DNA of 54,734 bases. It comes from Clostridium sp. GTDB lineage: Bacteria; Bacillota; Clostridia; Clostridiales; Clostridiaceae. Below, piece after piece: positions 25,685-34,355 of the stretch (its first letter is position 1; every line of letters starts with the position of its first letter). The stretch covers positions 1-54,734 of the forward strand of contig JARLHR010000201.1 of the NCBI GenBank assembly GCA_031292145.1. The letters run 5' to 3'. Made by a program: the position numbers and the translations under genes. A model generated the notes under the pieces. The model was not told the DNA's origin, did not search any database, and saw only the letters and a program-made list of their open reading frames with translations.

Positions 25685-25945
25685 ATGGTAAAAGAAAATG
25701 AAAAATTAGAAATTAGAAATACAATAACTAAAGAAGATAAAAGGATATTAACTAAAGCGTTAAATGGAATAAAAGGATGGAATTTTAACCCTATAGCTGT
25801 AATTACTAATGATATGGAAGACTATTATTTTATATGCAAAGTAAAGACAATCATAGAAAATTTTCAAATGACGATGGCAAGGATATATATTAAAGTTCAA
25901 GAAGGAAATAAACCAAGGTTATTAGCTATAGAAGAAATTGTATAG
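25685..25945 (+). CDS. small hypothetical protein
   Basis: 86 residues from ATG 25685 with GAAAGGGTG upstream; an in-frame GTG at 25673 abuts that site and is less likely. It reads KRILTKALNGIKGWNFNPIA, then YYFICKVKTIIENFQMTMAR and IYIKVQEG: an alpha/beta domain without a signal peptide. Not recognised. It is followed by a strong terminator at 26111. The gap 25946-26110 shows no gene; the 25433-25672 gap holds divergent promoters that I cannot pin down. Confidence 0.55.
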   Translation: MVKENEKLEIRNTITKEDKRILTKALNGIKGWNFNPIAVITNDMEDYYFICKVKTIIENFQMTMARIYIKVQEGNKPRLLAIEEIV

Positions 25946-26110
25946 TAACATACTTATATATAATAATTATACTGTAAATACAATAATATGTTAAAATATA
26001 TTGAAAAATAAAATATAACAAATTATAATATTAACAAGATTAGTTGAGAGTAATTGATGTTTTGTTTTTGCAAGGCATAGATTAGATAATTTTATTAAAT
26101 GAAGGCTATG

Positions 26111-26158
26111 GAGTCTAATTTTTATACTTTAAAAAGTATATGAATTAGACTCTTTTTT
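26111..26158 (+). terminator. strong terminator upstream of the AnfO-like gene
   Basis: GAGTCTAATT (26111-26120) pairs with AATTAGACTC (26143-26152), with inner TATACTT/AAGTATA, then six T. Confidence 0.9.
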
Positions 26159-26245
26159 AATCAGCAAAATGAAATAATTCTAAATAGGAGCATGGCAAAA
26201 CACTTTTGTTTTAGAAAAACTCATTGATAAATTAAGGAGGTATAT

Positions 26246-26890
26246 ATGCTTAAGGAAATTGCAGTATATGTAAATAGTTTGGGGAAAGTTGCAGATTTAA
26301 ATGAAGCTGGAACCATAAAAATTTTTTCAAAAGATAAGGATAAGTGGATGCTTATAAGAGAGTTATTATTTAAATTTCATAGCATAGAAAGAAAAAATGA
26401 TATAAGATTAGACACCATTAATATAGCAGAGTCTTTGGGGAGTTGTAAAATTTTTGTCGCACAAGGGTTGCCAGATTTAGTATTTACAATGCTTGATAGT
26501 ATGGGTGTTAGTATATGGAAAATGGATGGAGATTTAAGTGAAATTATTGAATATGTTTTAGAAAAAGAAGAAGAGGAAGCAGAAGAAGTTAAACTTATTA
26601 ATGATTCAATGTCCAATAAGAAAAGACAAATCACAGAGCCAGTTGAGATTGGCAATAATGGCTATTATATTTTAAATCTAAAGGAATTACAAAAACATAA
26701 TACCGGTATTACATCTAAGCAAGCATTGAAACCATTCTTGAAAAATGTAAATTTCCATGAATTAATAGTAACATGTAGTCATATTCCACGCTGGTTAGAG
26801 GATGAATTAGAAAATTTAAATTTAAATTTTCGATTTTTAAAAACTTGGCAAGAAGATTATATAATAATAATTAAGAACAAACTAATATAA
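26246..26890 (+). CDS. AnfO-family (Fe-only nitrogenase accessory-like) protein
   Basis: 214 residues after AAGGAGG. KEIAVYVNSLGKVADLNEAG, then SLGSCKIFVAQGLPDLVFTM and LDSMGVSIWKMDGDLSEIIE match the N-terminal half of AnfO proteins (NifX/NafY-like fold). The C-terminal part SKQALKPFLKNVNFHELIVT, CSHIPRWLEDELENL is the second conserved AnfO block. AnfO accompanies alternative nitrogenase in some bacteria, but no nitrogenase genes are in this window, so here it may serve another Fe-S or cofactor role. No cysteine cluster for a cofactor is present apart from single Cys residues. Confidence 0.65.
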   Translation: MLKEIAVYVNSLGKVADLNEAGTIKIFSKDKDKWMLIRELLFKFHSIERKNDIRLDTINIAESLGSCKIFVAQGLPDLVFTMLDSMGVSIWKMDGDLSEIIEYVLEKEEEEAEEVKLINDSMSNKKRQITEPVEIGNNGYYILNLKELQKHNTGITSKQALKPFLKNVNFHELIVTCSHIPRWLEDELENLNLNFRFLKTWQEDYIIIIKNKLI

Positions 26891-26988
26891 ATTAAAAAGA
26901 AATATAATGTTTATGAAGAAAATAATTTTAATGAAGAACTAAAGTCAACTCTTGATGTATTGAAAAAAAGAGTAAGGGAGGATCGGGT

Positions 26989-28539
26989 ATGGAATTTATA
27001 CAGGATAATTATAATGATAAGATGACTGTTGAATCTTTTTCGAAAATGATTTCTGAAAAGTGGAACGTTGCTGGTGATATAATAAGAAATTATATATTTT
27101 CAAGCATAAGTCTTAGCTTGACTAGAAGTGATGAAATGAAAAAAGATATTGATAAAATATATGATAGTGATAAGTCAAGATATTATAATGCGGTTATAAA
27201 TTCTACTTGTAATGATCATATTATCATAATGCAGGGCACTCTAGAACAAGAAATATATGCAAGAAGAGTACTGGGGATGCTTTTAGAAGCTGAGCTTGAT
27301 AATAGTATAAGAAGTAAAATTATTAAGTTGCTTAGAAAATATTATCCTATTATATATAATTCAGTAAAAAAACATGATAAGGAAAAACTTAAAAACAAAT
27401 ATATAAAAATGGATATAGCTGATAGAAATGTAGAAGCAAAATTTGATGCAGCTATATATCTATATTTCACTGTATACTCTTCATCAGAAAAAGTGGATCA
27501 AGGTTTTATTATTTCTATTTTAAATGATATTGAAGACTTTGAATTTGGAAATTTAATAAATCAAAACGCTGAAAGTGAAGTGCAACAGTATAAGAATGAA
27601 ATAAAGGAAATAAAAACATTAATAAAAAGAAATTTTGGGAGAGTTCTTAATTACAAAGATATCTTAAAACATAATAATAAATATATTAGAAAATGGGGTG
27701 AATATTTAGAAGACTTGTTTGTAAGTAATAAACTTAATATAAATCATATTTTTCATGACTCTGAATTTATTAATATTGATAAAATAATTTTATCCTATGT
27801 TAGAACTGAAAAAAATAATAACAATTTAGAATTAATAATATCAAATGTGATTAATGGAGTATTTATACAATCGCTTATAAATGAATATAAAAATACGAGA
27901 TCAATATATTTTGAGAATAGTGGAGAAGTATTACATTGCGAATTAAATTCTTTAGAAGAAAAATATAACTATATTGAAAATGAAAATAAAAACTTAAAAG
28001 CTAAGGTTGAAAATTTAAATAAAGAGAAATTAATGTATGATAGGAATTTGCTCAATGAATTAAGTAATCAAAATAGGGTTCATCAACAAGAAATGAAAGC
28101 TATGGAAGATAAAATTAGAGATCTTGAAGGTAAACTAAAGGATGAAACAAATCTAAGACTCGAAATAGAATCTTTAAGAGAATATGAACTTAATTTAAAA
28201 AATAATTACCAGAGTGAATGTTTGGATGTTAACTTACAAAAATATATTACAAATAGAAAAATTATAATAATTGGTGGCGATAAAGAATGGAGAAGAAAAT
28301 TTAGAATAAAGTATCCGCAAATCAGAACATTAAATGGTTTTACCGATAATTTTGATATAAGTATTTTAATTAATTGTGATTACATTTTTTTTTATACAAA
28401 ATATATGAATCATTCCACGTTTCATAAAACTATGAATTTTATTAAATTAAATAAATGTAAATTCGGATATATTGGGAAAACTAATATAGAACTTGTTGAA
28501 GAAGAAATTGTAGACCAAATTAGTAAATATGAAGGATAA
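26989..28539 (+). CDS. large coiled-coil protein with DUF2325-like C-terminus
   Basis: 516 residues, AAGGGAGG upstream of ATG 26989. The N-terminal 300 residues are mostly helical without a recognised domain. A heptad-rich coiled coil spans about 320-405 (EEKYNYIENENKNLKAKVEN onward). The C-terminal 95 residues begin KIIIIGGDKEWRRKFRIKYP and end FGYIGKTNIELVEEE: a Rossmann-like DUF2325-type module that in other proteins follows coiled coils. Predicted cytosolic; function unknown. The 98 nt before it read on in the frame of the upstream AnfO-like gene, but no gene can be supported there. Confidence 0.6.
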   Translation: MEFIQDNYNDKMTVESFSKMISEKWNVAGDIIRNYIFSSISLSLTRSDEMKKDIDKIYDSDKSRYYNAVINSTCNDHIIIMQGTLEQEIYARRVLGMLLEAELDNSIRSKIIKLLRKYYPIIYNSVKKHDKEKLKNKYIKMDIADRNVEAKFDAAIYLYFTVYSSSEKVDQGFIISILNDIEDFEFGNLINQNAESEVQQYKNEIKEIKTLIKRNFGRVLNYKDILKHNNKYIRKWGEYLEDLFVSNKLNINHIFHDSEFINIDKIILSYVRTEKNNNNLELIISNVINGVFIQSLINEYKNTRSIYFENSGEVLHCELNSLEEKYNYIENENKNLKAKVENLNKEKLMYDRNLLNELSNQNRVHQQEMKAMEDKIRDLEGKLKDETNLRLEIESLREYELNLKNNYQSECLDVNLQKYITNRKIIIIGGDKEWRRKFRIKYPQIRTLNGFTDNFDISILINCDYIFFYTKYMNHSTFHKTMNFIKLNKCKFGYIGKTNIELVEEEIVDQISKYEG

Positions 28540-28602
28540 AATTATTGAAAGTAGAAATGTGAAAAAGTCTCTAATAAAAAATTTCTTGGTTAAAATTTAA
28601 GT

Positions 28603-29030
28603 TTGAGGTACAATATTACAAGGTTAAATAATACAGTTATTATGATTTATGGAGAACATTGTGGTGTTCATAAATTCTATGAAAAAGATATAGAAAACGC
28701 TCCTTTAGAAGGAGATTGGTGGAAAGATAATCATAAAAAGATACCATATATTATTTACTCTAAGTACTTAGAACCAGAAGTAATATCAAAAGTAGGTGGT
28801 CAATCAGATTTCTTGCCAACAATTTCATATTTACTTGGAATTGACAGAAGCGAATTTGAAAATAGTTCTATGGGAAGAGTGTTAGTAAATACAGAAAGGG
28901 AGCTGCTATTTTAAATGATGGTGAAATTATGGGGACTCCAAAGGATACTAAAGAACTTAATCATTTAAAAGATACATTTGAAATTGCTAATTCTATAATT
29001 TCAAAAAATTATTTTGAGAATAAAAAGTAA
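28603..29030 (+). pseudogene. C-terminal remnant of an LTA synthase-like sulfatase-fold enzyme
   Basis: The first frame gives NNTVIMIYGEHCGVHKFYEK, DWWKDNHKKIPYIIYSKYLE and GGQSDFLPTISYLLGIDRSE, the C-terminal third of lipoteichoic acid synthases (the GDHNG/GGQxDxxPT region). The frame is lost near 28900 and continues in another frame as KGAAILNDGEIMGTPKDTKE to NYFENKK. The membrane helices and catalytic threonine domain are absent. It is dead: truncated and frameshifted. Confidence 0.75.
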
Positions 29031-29054
29031 AGATCACAATAAATGTTTTAAAGG

Positions 29055-29102
29055 GAAGGTATTTAAGAATGTAAAAAAACATATTAAATACCTTCTTTTT
29101 TT
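29055..29102 (+). terminator. terminator after the LTA synthase relic
   Basis: GAAGGTATTTAA (29055-29066) pairs perfectly with TTAAATACCTTC (29084-29095), followed by seven T. It may be the original gene's terminator. Confidence 0.9.
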
Positions 29103-29275
29103 GTTAAATTAAGTTTAAAATATGATATAATACTATTTGAAATTTAATGGAAATAATTTATAGTAAAATAAATAAATTATAATTAGTTATTGAAGTTATA
29201 TAAAATGGAAAAGATAAATATTATAATTTGCACTACTATAATAATACCAATAATGGAGTAAAGTGAGGATGAAAA

Positions 29276-30016
29276 ATGGAGACTAATCAAAATTTACAAG
29301 AGAAAATCAATAATTTTCTAAAAGAAAATAAAATAAATGTAACTGGTGGGATAATAACTAATGAAAAACAATTATCATCAGTTTTAAATGATCTTGCTAT
29401 GACTGATTTTAAAAAGGGTAAAGTAGAGAAAGCTTTATATTTTACAGAAAAAGCAATAGAATTTAATGAAGAAAATTATTATTCATATTTTATAAAAGGT
29501 TTAGCATATAGGCAATTAAATAAAACAAAGGAATCAATTGAAGCCTTTGAAGTATATTGTAATAAAACCGATGATGCGTTAACACATATATACATAGGTC
29601 TTTCATATGCAGAATTAAATGATGTAGAAAATGCTTTAAGTCATCTTAGAAAAGGTGAGAAGAATATTGAAAATGTGGAAAAAGAAGAACATAAATATTT
29701 ACTTTGTGTAGCATATGAATGTATAGGAAATATCTACTTAAATAAAGAAAATATAGTAGAATTTACTGAAGGAGATAAGTATAGTATCAATTACAAAAGT
29801 GCAGTAAAATATTATAAGATGTCACTTAAAATTAATAGAAAGAACTGTGATTTAATCAATAAATTGGCGGCATGTTATTATCATCTAGAAGATATTAATA
29901 AGGCATTATATTGTTATCAACAAGCAGCTAAAATTTCACCCGATAATACTATGTATTTAGAAGCAATAAAGGAGATGAAGGAAGCGGGGGCTAAATCAGA
30001 ACCAGCAGGATTTTAG
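29276..30016 (+). CDS. tetratricopeptide-repeat protein
   Basis: 246 residues; GTGAGGATGAAAA precedes ATG 29276. TPR units are visible at about 50-83 (DFKKGKVEKALYFTEKAIEF), 84-115 (GLAYRQLNKTKESIEAFEVY), 117-150 (GLSYAELNDVENALSHLRKG) and 200-235 (LAACYYHLEDINKALYCYQQ, then AAKISPDN). No signal peptide or extra catalytic domain, so a cytosolic scaffold or partner-binding protein is expected. It is monocistronic, with repeat copy C downstream. Confidence 0.8.
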   Translation: METNQNLQEKINNFLKENKINVTGGIITNEKQLSSVLNDLAMTDFKKGKVEKALYFTEKAIEFNEENYYSYFIKGLAYRQLNKTKESIEAFEVYCNKTDDALTHIYIGLSYAELNDVENALSHLRKGEKNIENVEKEEHKYLLCVAYECIGNIYLNKENIVEFTEGDKYSINYKSAVKYYKMSLKINRKNCDLINKLAACYYHLEDINKALYCYQQAAKISPDNTMYLEAIKEMKEAGAKSEPAGF

Positions 30017-30068
30017 TTTCTAAATTATATTACGAAAAAGTATTAAATTAATTCATCAAAAATTTAAA

Positions 30069-30233
30069 TTAGGCACATGAAAGAAAATAATAGACCAAAG
30101 ATGCGACGTATATTTCGTGTCAGACAAGGAAGTAAATTCTGCTCATAGTGGGCCTATTAGTAGAATTTACCAACGCAGTATGACGCGAAATAGACGAGCA
30201 TACTGGTCTATTATTTTCTTGATTGTGCCTTAG
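30069..30233 (+). repeat. full-length TTAGGCACA repeat, copy C
   Basis: Ends TTAGGCACATGAAAGAAAA and TTTTCTTGATTGTGCCTTAG. Outer-stem tip AAUAGACC/GGUCUAUU, middle stem UAUAUUUCGUGUCA/UGACGCGAAAUA and inner stem AGUAAAUUCU/AGAAUUUAC all differ from copies A and B yet still pair. Loops GACAAGGAAG, AACGCAGUAUGA and CUCAUAGUGGGCCUAUUAG are conserved. The remaining 30234-30404 is A/T-rich without clear features. Confidence 0.85.
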
Positions 30234-30404
30234 TAACTTTATTCTTTGAATAATAACAAAAATTTTAAATTAGCATATTATATGATTAGGGATATTTAGC
30301 ATTAATAAATTTTTATTTATTAGATTTATAATAATAGTTTATTATTATAAATTCTAAATCAATCCAACATTTATGATTTTTGTAAAAACAAAGGAGAGAA
30401 AAAG

Positions 30405-30770
30405 ATGGATAACGAATTTGATGCAAAAGGATTCAAGTGCTTTATGGATGAAGATGATGATTTTATGGGAGAGATGGACTTTTCCTTTGAAGAAATGAAT
30501 TGTAGTGACGAAGAGGAAAATAGTAATTACGATGAAAAAAATTGTAATTACGATGAAAAAAATTATGATTACAATGAAAAGAAAATTTGTCTTAAGAAGG
30601 TACTTGAAGAGGTTTATAATGAAGGGTTTGAAAAAGGAAAAGCCCAGGGAATAGAAAAAGGGTTGAAAATTGGCTCTAAAATGGCAATAAAACAATTCTT
30701 AAGACATTTGAAAAAAAATAGATGCTTCATTAAATGTTGCAAAAAACGTTGTAAACGCAGTTGTAAATAA
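30405..30770 (+). CDS. acidic-repeat protein with basic Cys-rich tail
   Basis: 121 residues, AAAGGAGAG upstream of the ATG. The N-terminal 65 residues are highly acidic and contain tandem NYDEKN-type repeats (SNYDEKNCNYDEKNYDYNEK). A helical middle has a Gly/Lys heptad (GFEKGKAQGIEKGLKIGSKM). The last 20 residues are Lys/Arg/Cys-rich (CFIKCCKKRCKRSC). The layout of an opposite-charge tail plus Cys clusters recalls spore-coat or cross-linked proteins, but I recognise no family. Its own strong terminator follows. Confidence 0.6.
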   Translation: MDNEFDAKGFKCFMDEDDDFMGEMDFSFEEMNCSDEEENSNYDEKNCNYDEKNYDYNEKKICLKKVLEEVYNEGFEKGKAQGIEKGLKIGSKMAIKQFLRHLKKNRCFIKCCKKRCKRSCK

Positions 30771-30809
30771 CTAACTGTAAGAATAAAAAATAATATCTTA
30801 TTTTCAGAA

Positions 30810-30857
30810 GGGGCTACCGCAGAATTTTTTGGAAATCATTCTGTGGTAGCCCCTTTT
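30810..30857 (+). terminator. terminator of the acidic-repeat gene
   Basis: GGGGCTACC (30810-30818) pairs with GGTAGCCCC (30845-30853), with inner CAGAAT/ATTCTG, then TTTT. Confidence 0.9.
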
Positions 30858-30970
30858 ACAATTTTTTAAATAAATCTACAGCGTACTAATTTGTAACATC
30901 TTTAGTACTATATTATTAAATAATTAAGGGGGATTTTGACATTGACAGAAATACAAATGTCTTCCCCAGG

Positions 30971-30999
30971 TTGACAGATTAGATTATATAGGATAATAT
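30971..30999 (+). promoter_or_regulatory. promoter of the liv operon
   Basis: Perfect TTGACA (30971-30976), 17-nt spacer, TAATAT (30994-30999). The leader would be about 210 nt, A/T-rich, with no riboswitch fold that I recognise. AATTGTCTAAAATTA (31132-31146) is a degenerate CodY-box-like sequence. Confidence 0.65.
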
Positions 31000-31215
31000 A
31001 TAGTTTGTTGATAATTGTCATTTTTATTGATAATTTATTAATTTAATAAGTAAAGTATTAGTTGATATTAAAGAATTTATAGTAAAATAATTAAAATTTT
31101 TATTAAATTTTTTGATCCAAATTTTTGTAATAATTGTCTAAAATTATAGTATCAATTCAATATTTTTTTATCTTACAGTTCGTATACATTTAAACTAATA
31201 TAGGGGGCATATTTT

Positions 31216-32385
31216 ATGAAAAGAAAAATTTCTTTGCTTTTGGTGCTGGCTTTAACAACTTCATTTACGCTAGCAGGTTGTAATTCTAAATCAAATACAA
31301 AAGCAAATGTGGACAGCGACGTAATAAAAATCGGAGTGTTCGAACCAATGACAGGAGCTAATGCAGCAGGTGGAGAGCTTGAAGTGGAAGGCGCAAAACT
31401 TGCAAATAAACTTTATCCAACGGTTCTTGGAAAAAAGGTAGAATTAGTTTTTGCTGATAACAAATCAGATAAAGTTGAAGCAGCTAGTGCAGCTGCAAAC
31501 CTTGTGGAACAGGAACATGTTAATGCAATTATAGGAAGCTGGGGAAGTGGAAATTCTATGGCAGCAGGAGATGTTGTTCAAGAAGCTAAGGTTCCGGCTG
31601 TAGGAGCATCATGTACGAATCCTTTAGTAACTGCAGGAAATGATTATTATTTTAGAGTCTGCTTTATAGATCCATTTCAAGGAACTGTTATGGCAAAATA
31701 TGCAGCTAATAAATTAAATGCTAAAAAGGTAGCACTTCTTCAAGAAGTTTCTAGTGACTACTCAGTTGGTATATGTAAATTCTTTTCTGATGAGTTTAAA
31801 AAGCTTACAGGGGATAATGATGCTATAGTAGCAAAAGCTAGCTATAATACAGGCGATCAAGATTTTACAGCTCAGCTTACAAATATTAAGAGTACTAATC
31901 CAGATGTAATATTTGCTCCAGGTAATTTTACTGAAGGTGCTATGATTATTAAACAAGCCAGACAACTTGGTATTACAACTCCAATCATAGGTGGAGATAC
32001 TTGGGAGACACCAGAATTTTTAGACATAGGTAAAGAAGATGTAGAGGGGACTGTATTTTCTACTTTCTTTGCGAGTGAAACACCTATAACATCAGAGTCT
32101 AAAACTTTCCTTGATGCATACAGAGAAGAGTATAATAAGGAGCCAGCAGCAGTTACTGCTTTATCTTATGATGCATACTTAGTAATTTTAGATGCAATTA
32201 AAAGAGCAAACTCTACAAATCCAGTGGATATTAGAAATGCAATTGCAAAAACTAAGGATTTTCCTGGTGCAGCGGGGGTGATTACTATAGATGAAAATAA
32301 TAATGCAGTAAAAGATGCGGTTTTAAAGGTAGTTAAAGATGGTAAGTTTACATATCTTGATACCATAAAACCTGAACAAAATTAA
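31216..32385 (+). CDS. livJ: branched-chain amino-acid ABC transporter, substrate-binding lipoprotein
   Basis: 389 residues. The signal peptide ends in the lipobox LAGC (Cys 22), so the protein is a membrane-anchored lipoprotein. The Leu/Ile/Val-binding periplasmic fold is evident: KIGVFEPMTGANAAGGELEV, AIIGSWGSGNSMAAGDVVQE, DYYFRVCFIDPFQGTVMAKY and IIGGDTWETPEFLDI. It presents ligand to the LivHM permease encoded directly downstream. A GGGGGC-type site precedes ATG 31216. First gene of a complete five-gene operon. Confidence 0.9.
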   Translation: MKRKISLLLVLALTTSFTLAGCNSKSNTKANVDSDVIKIGVFEPMTGANAAGGELEVEGAKLANKLYPTVLGKKVELVFADNKSDKVEAASAAANLVEQEHVNAIIGSWGSGNSMAAGDVVQEAKVPAVGASCTNPLVTAGNDYYFRVCFIDPFQGTVMAKYAANKLNAKKVALLQEVSSDYSVGICKFFSDEFKKLTGDNDAIVAKASYNTGDQDFTAQLTNIKSTNPDVIFAPGNFTEGAMIIKQARQLGITTPIIGGDTWETPEFLDIGKEDVEGTVFSTFFASETPITSESKTFLDAYREEYNKEPAAVTALSYDAYLVILDAIKRANSTNPVDIRNAIAKTKDFPGAAGVITIDENNNAVKDAVLKVVKDGKFTYLDTIKPEQN

Positions 32386-32400
32386 ATTAGGGGTGAAAAC

Positions 32401-33294
32401 ATGACTTTAAGTACATTTATGCAAAATTTAGCAAATGGAATTTCACTGGGTAGTTTATATGCTCTTATTGCCATAGGATATACTATGGTATATGGAATAT
32501 TAAAACTTATAAACTTTGCTCATGGAGACATATTTATGATGGGTGCTTACTTCGCATTTTTCGGAGTAGCTACATTTGGTCTTCCGTGGTACGTTGCTTT
32601 TATAATAGCTATAGTTTTAACAGCATTACTTGGAATGGGTATTGAATTTACAGCGTATAGACCACTTAGAAATGCGCCAAAAATTTCAGTTTTAATTTCT
32701 GCTATTGGCGTATCCTTCTTACTTGAAAATTTAGCTGTTGTTTTATTCGGGGGAAGACCAAAAGCATTTCCAGATATCAAATTATTTACAAACGTAGTAG
32801 TTATAGGAGGGGTGTCTATTCAAAATCTTACATTTATAATCCCAGTTGTTACTATAATAATATTATTTGTCCTATTACATCTAGTTAATAATACAAATGT
32901 TGGTATGGCAATGAGAGCAGCATCTAAGGATGTTGAAACAGCAAGACTTATGGGGATAAATGTAAATAGAATAATATCTTTTACTTTTGCTATCGGTTCA
33001 GGACTTGCAGCTGTAGGTTCTATGATGTGGTGTGTAAAATATCCACAAATTGTTGCTCTTATGGGAATGATGCCAGGATTAAAATGCTTTATTGCTGCTG
33101 TTATAGGTGGTATAGGGGATATTAAAGGAGCAGTTATTGGAGGATTTATCCTAGGACTCACAGAAATTATGTTAGTAGGTTTCTTCCCAGGTTTAACTGG
33201 ATATAGAGATGCTTTAGCTTTCATACTTCTAATAGTAATTTTACTATTTAAGCCTACAGGAATTATGGGCAAAAATTTAACAGAGAAGGTGTAA
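32401..33294 (+). CDS. livH: branched-chain amino-acid ABC transporter permease LivH
   Basis: 297 residues with about eight membrane helices. LANGISLGSLYALIAIGYTM, YGILKLINFAHGDIFMMGAY, and the cytoplasmic coupling region MAMRAASKDVETARLMGINV are standard LivH landmarks. It pairs with LivM to form the membrane channel. It starts 15 nt after livJ behind AGGGGTG and ends 2 nt before livM. Confidence 0.92.
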   Translation: MTLSTFMQNLANGISLGSLYALIAIGYTMVYGILKLINFAHGDIFMMGAYFAFFGVATFGLPWYVAFIIAIVLTALLGMGIEFTAYRPLRNAPKISVLISAIGVSFLLENLAVVLFGGRPKAFPDIKLFTNVVVIGGVSIQNLTFIIPVVTIIILFVLLHLVNNTNVGMAMRAASKDVETARLMGINVNRIISFTFAIGSGLAAVGSMMWCVKYPQIVALMGMMPGLKCFIAAVIGGIGDIKGAVIGGFILGLTEIMLVGFFPGLTGYRDALAFILLIVILLFKPTGIMGKNLTEKV

Positions 33295-33296
33295 AA

Positions 33297-34355
33297 ATGA
33301 ACAATAAAAATAAATACTTAAATATAGCTCTTATTGCAATTGTATTTTTACTCTTGTTTGTTGCAAATAGAGACTTAGACTCATATAAAATTAGAATTTT
33401 AAATTTATGTGCAATATATACAGTTCTTGGATTAAGTTTAAACTTAATAAATGGATTTACTGGGTTATTTTCATTAGGACATGCAGGATTTATAGCAATA
33501 GGTGCTTATACAACTGCATTGCTTACAATGACTGAAAAAGTTAAGAATCAAAATTTCTTTATGGAACCATTAATAGCACCATTTAATCACTTATCAGTAC
33601 CTTTTATTGTAGCATTAATTATAGCTGGACTTTTATCAGCAGTTATAGCAGTTTTAATAGGTGCACCAGCGTTACGGCTTAAGGGGGATTACTTAGCTAT
33701 TGTTACTTTAGGTTTTGCAGAAATTATAAGAATAGTTATTACTAATATTCAAAGTTTAACTAATGGAGCTTTAGGACTTCGTGGTATTCCTCATACGACA
33801 AATTTATATTGGAGCTTTGGAATAACAATAGCAACTATAATAATTTTAATGTCACTTATAAATAGTTCTTATGGAAGAGCTTTAAAAGCTATTAGAGAAG
33901 ATGAAATTGCAGCAGAAAGTATGGGAATAAGTTTATTTAAGCATAAGGTTATAGGATTTGCTATAGGTGCTTTCTTCGCTGGTGTTGGCGGAGGATTACT
34001 TGGGAACTTAATGGGAACAATTGATCCTAATATGTTTAAATTCAGTCTTACATTTAATATACTTCTTATAATTGTTATTGGAGGAATGGGAAGTATTACA
34101 GGAACAGTTATTTCAGCTTTCATTGTAACGATACTTGGTGAAGTTTTAAGATTCTTAGATATGGAAAAGCAATTTGACTTAGGAATCTTTAGCTTTACAG
34201 GAATACCAGGACTTAGAATGGTTATTTTCTCAATATTACTTATGATAATAGTATTGTTCTTTAGACATGGAATAATGGGAACAAAAGAATTCTCATGGAA
34301 ATCACTATTTAAATATACTAATAAAAAACCTCTAGAAGAAGGAGGAGACAAGTAA
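33297..34355 (+). CDS. livM: branched-chain amino-acid ABC transporter permease LivM
   Basis: 352 residues with about ten membrane helices. LCAIYTVLGLSLNLINGFTG, LFSLGHAGFIAIGAYTTALL and GRALKAIREDEIAAESMGIS (the EAA-like coupling loop) identify LivM. The stop overlaps the livG start by one base (34355), so translation is coupled. Confidence 0.92.
   Translation: MNNKNKYLNIALIAIVFLLLFVANRDLDSYKIRILNLCAIYTVLGLSLNLINGFTGLFSLGHAGFIAIGAYTTALLTMTEKVKNQNFFMEPLIAPFNHLSVPFIVALIIAGLLSAVIAVLIGAPALRLKGDYLAIVTLGFAEIIRIVITNIQSLTNGALGLRGIPHTTNLYWSFGITIATIIILMSLINSSYGRALKAIREDEIAAESMGISLFKHKVIGFAIGAFFAGVGGGLLGNLMGTIDPNMFKFSLTFNILLIIVIGGMGSITGTVISAFIVTILGEVLRFLDMEKQFDLGIFSFTGIPGLRMVIFSILLMIIVLFFRHGIMGTKEFSWKSLFKYTNKKPLEEGGDK

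Noticed and set aside
26891-27020. Open reading continuing after the AnfO-like stop into the next gene start
   Set aside because: It has no start codon or ribosome site of its own, overlaps the coiled-coil gene in another frame, and shows no recognisable domain.
30495-30580. Tandem DNA repeat AATTACGATGAAAAAAATTG as an intergenic satellite
   Set aside because: It lies wholly inside the coding frame of the acidic protein and encodes its NYDEKN repeats.
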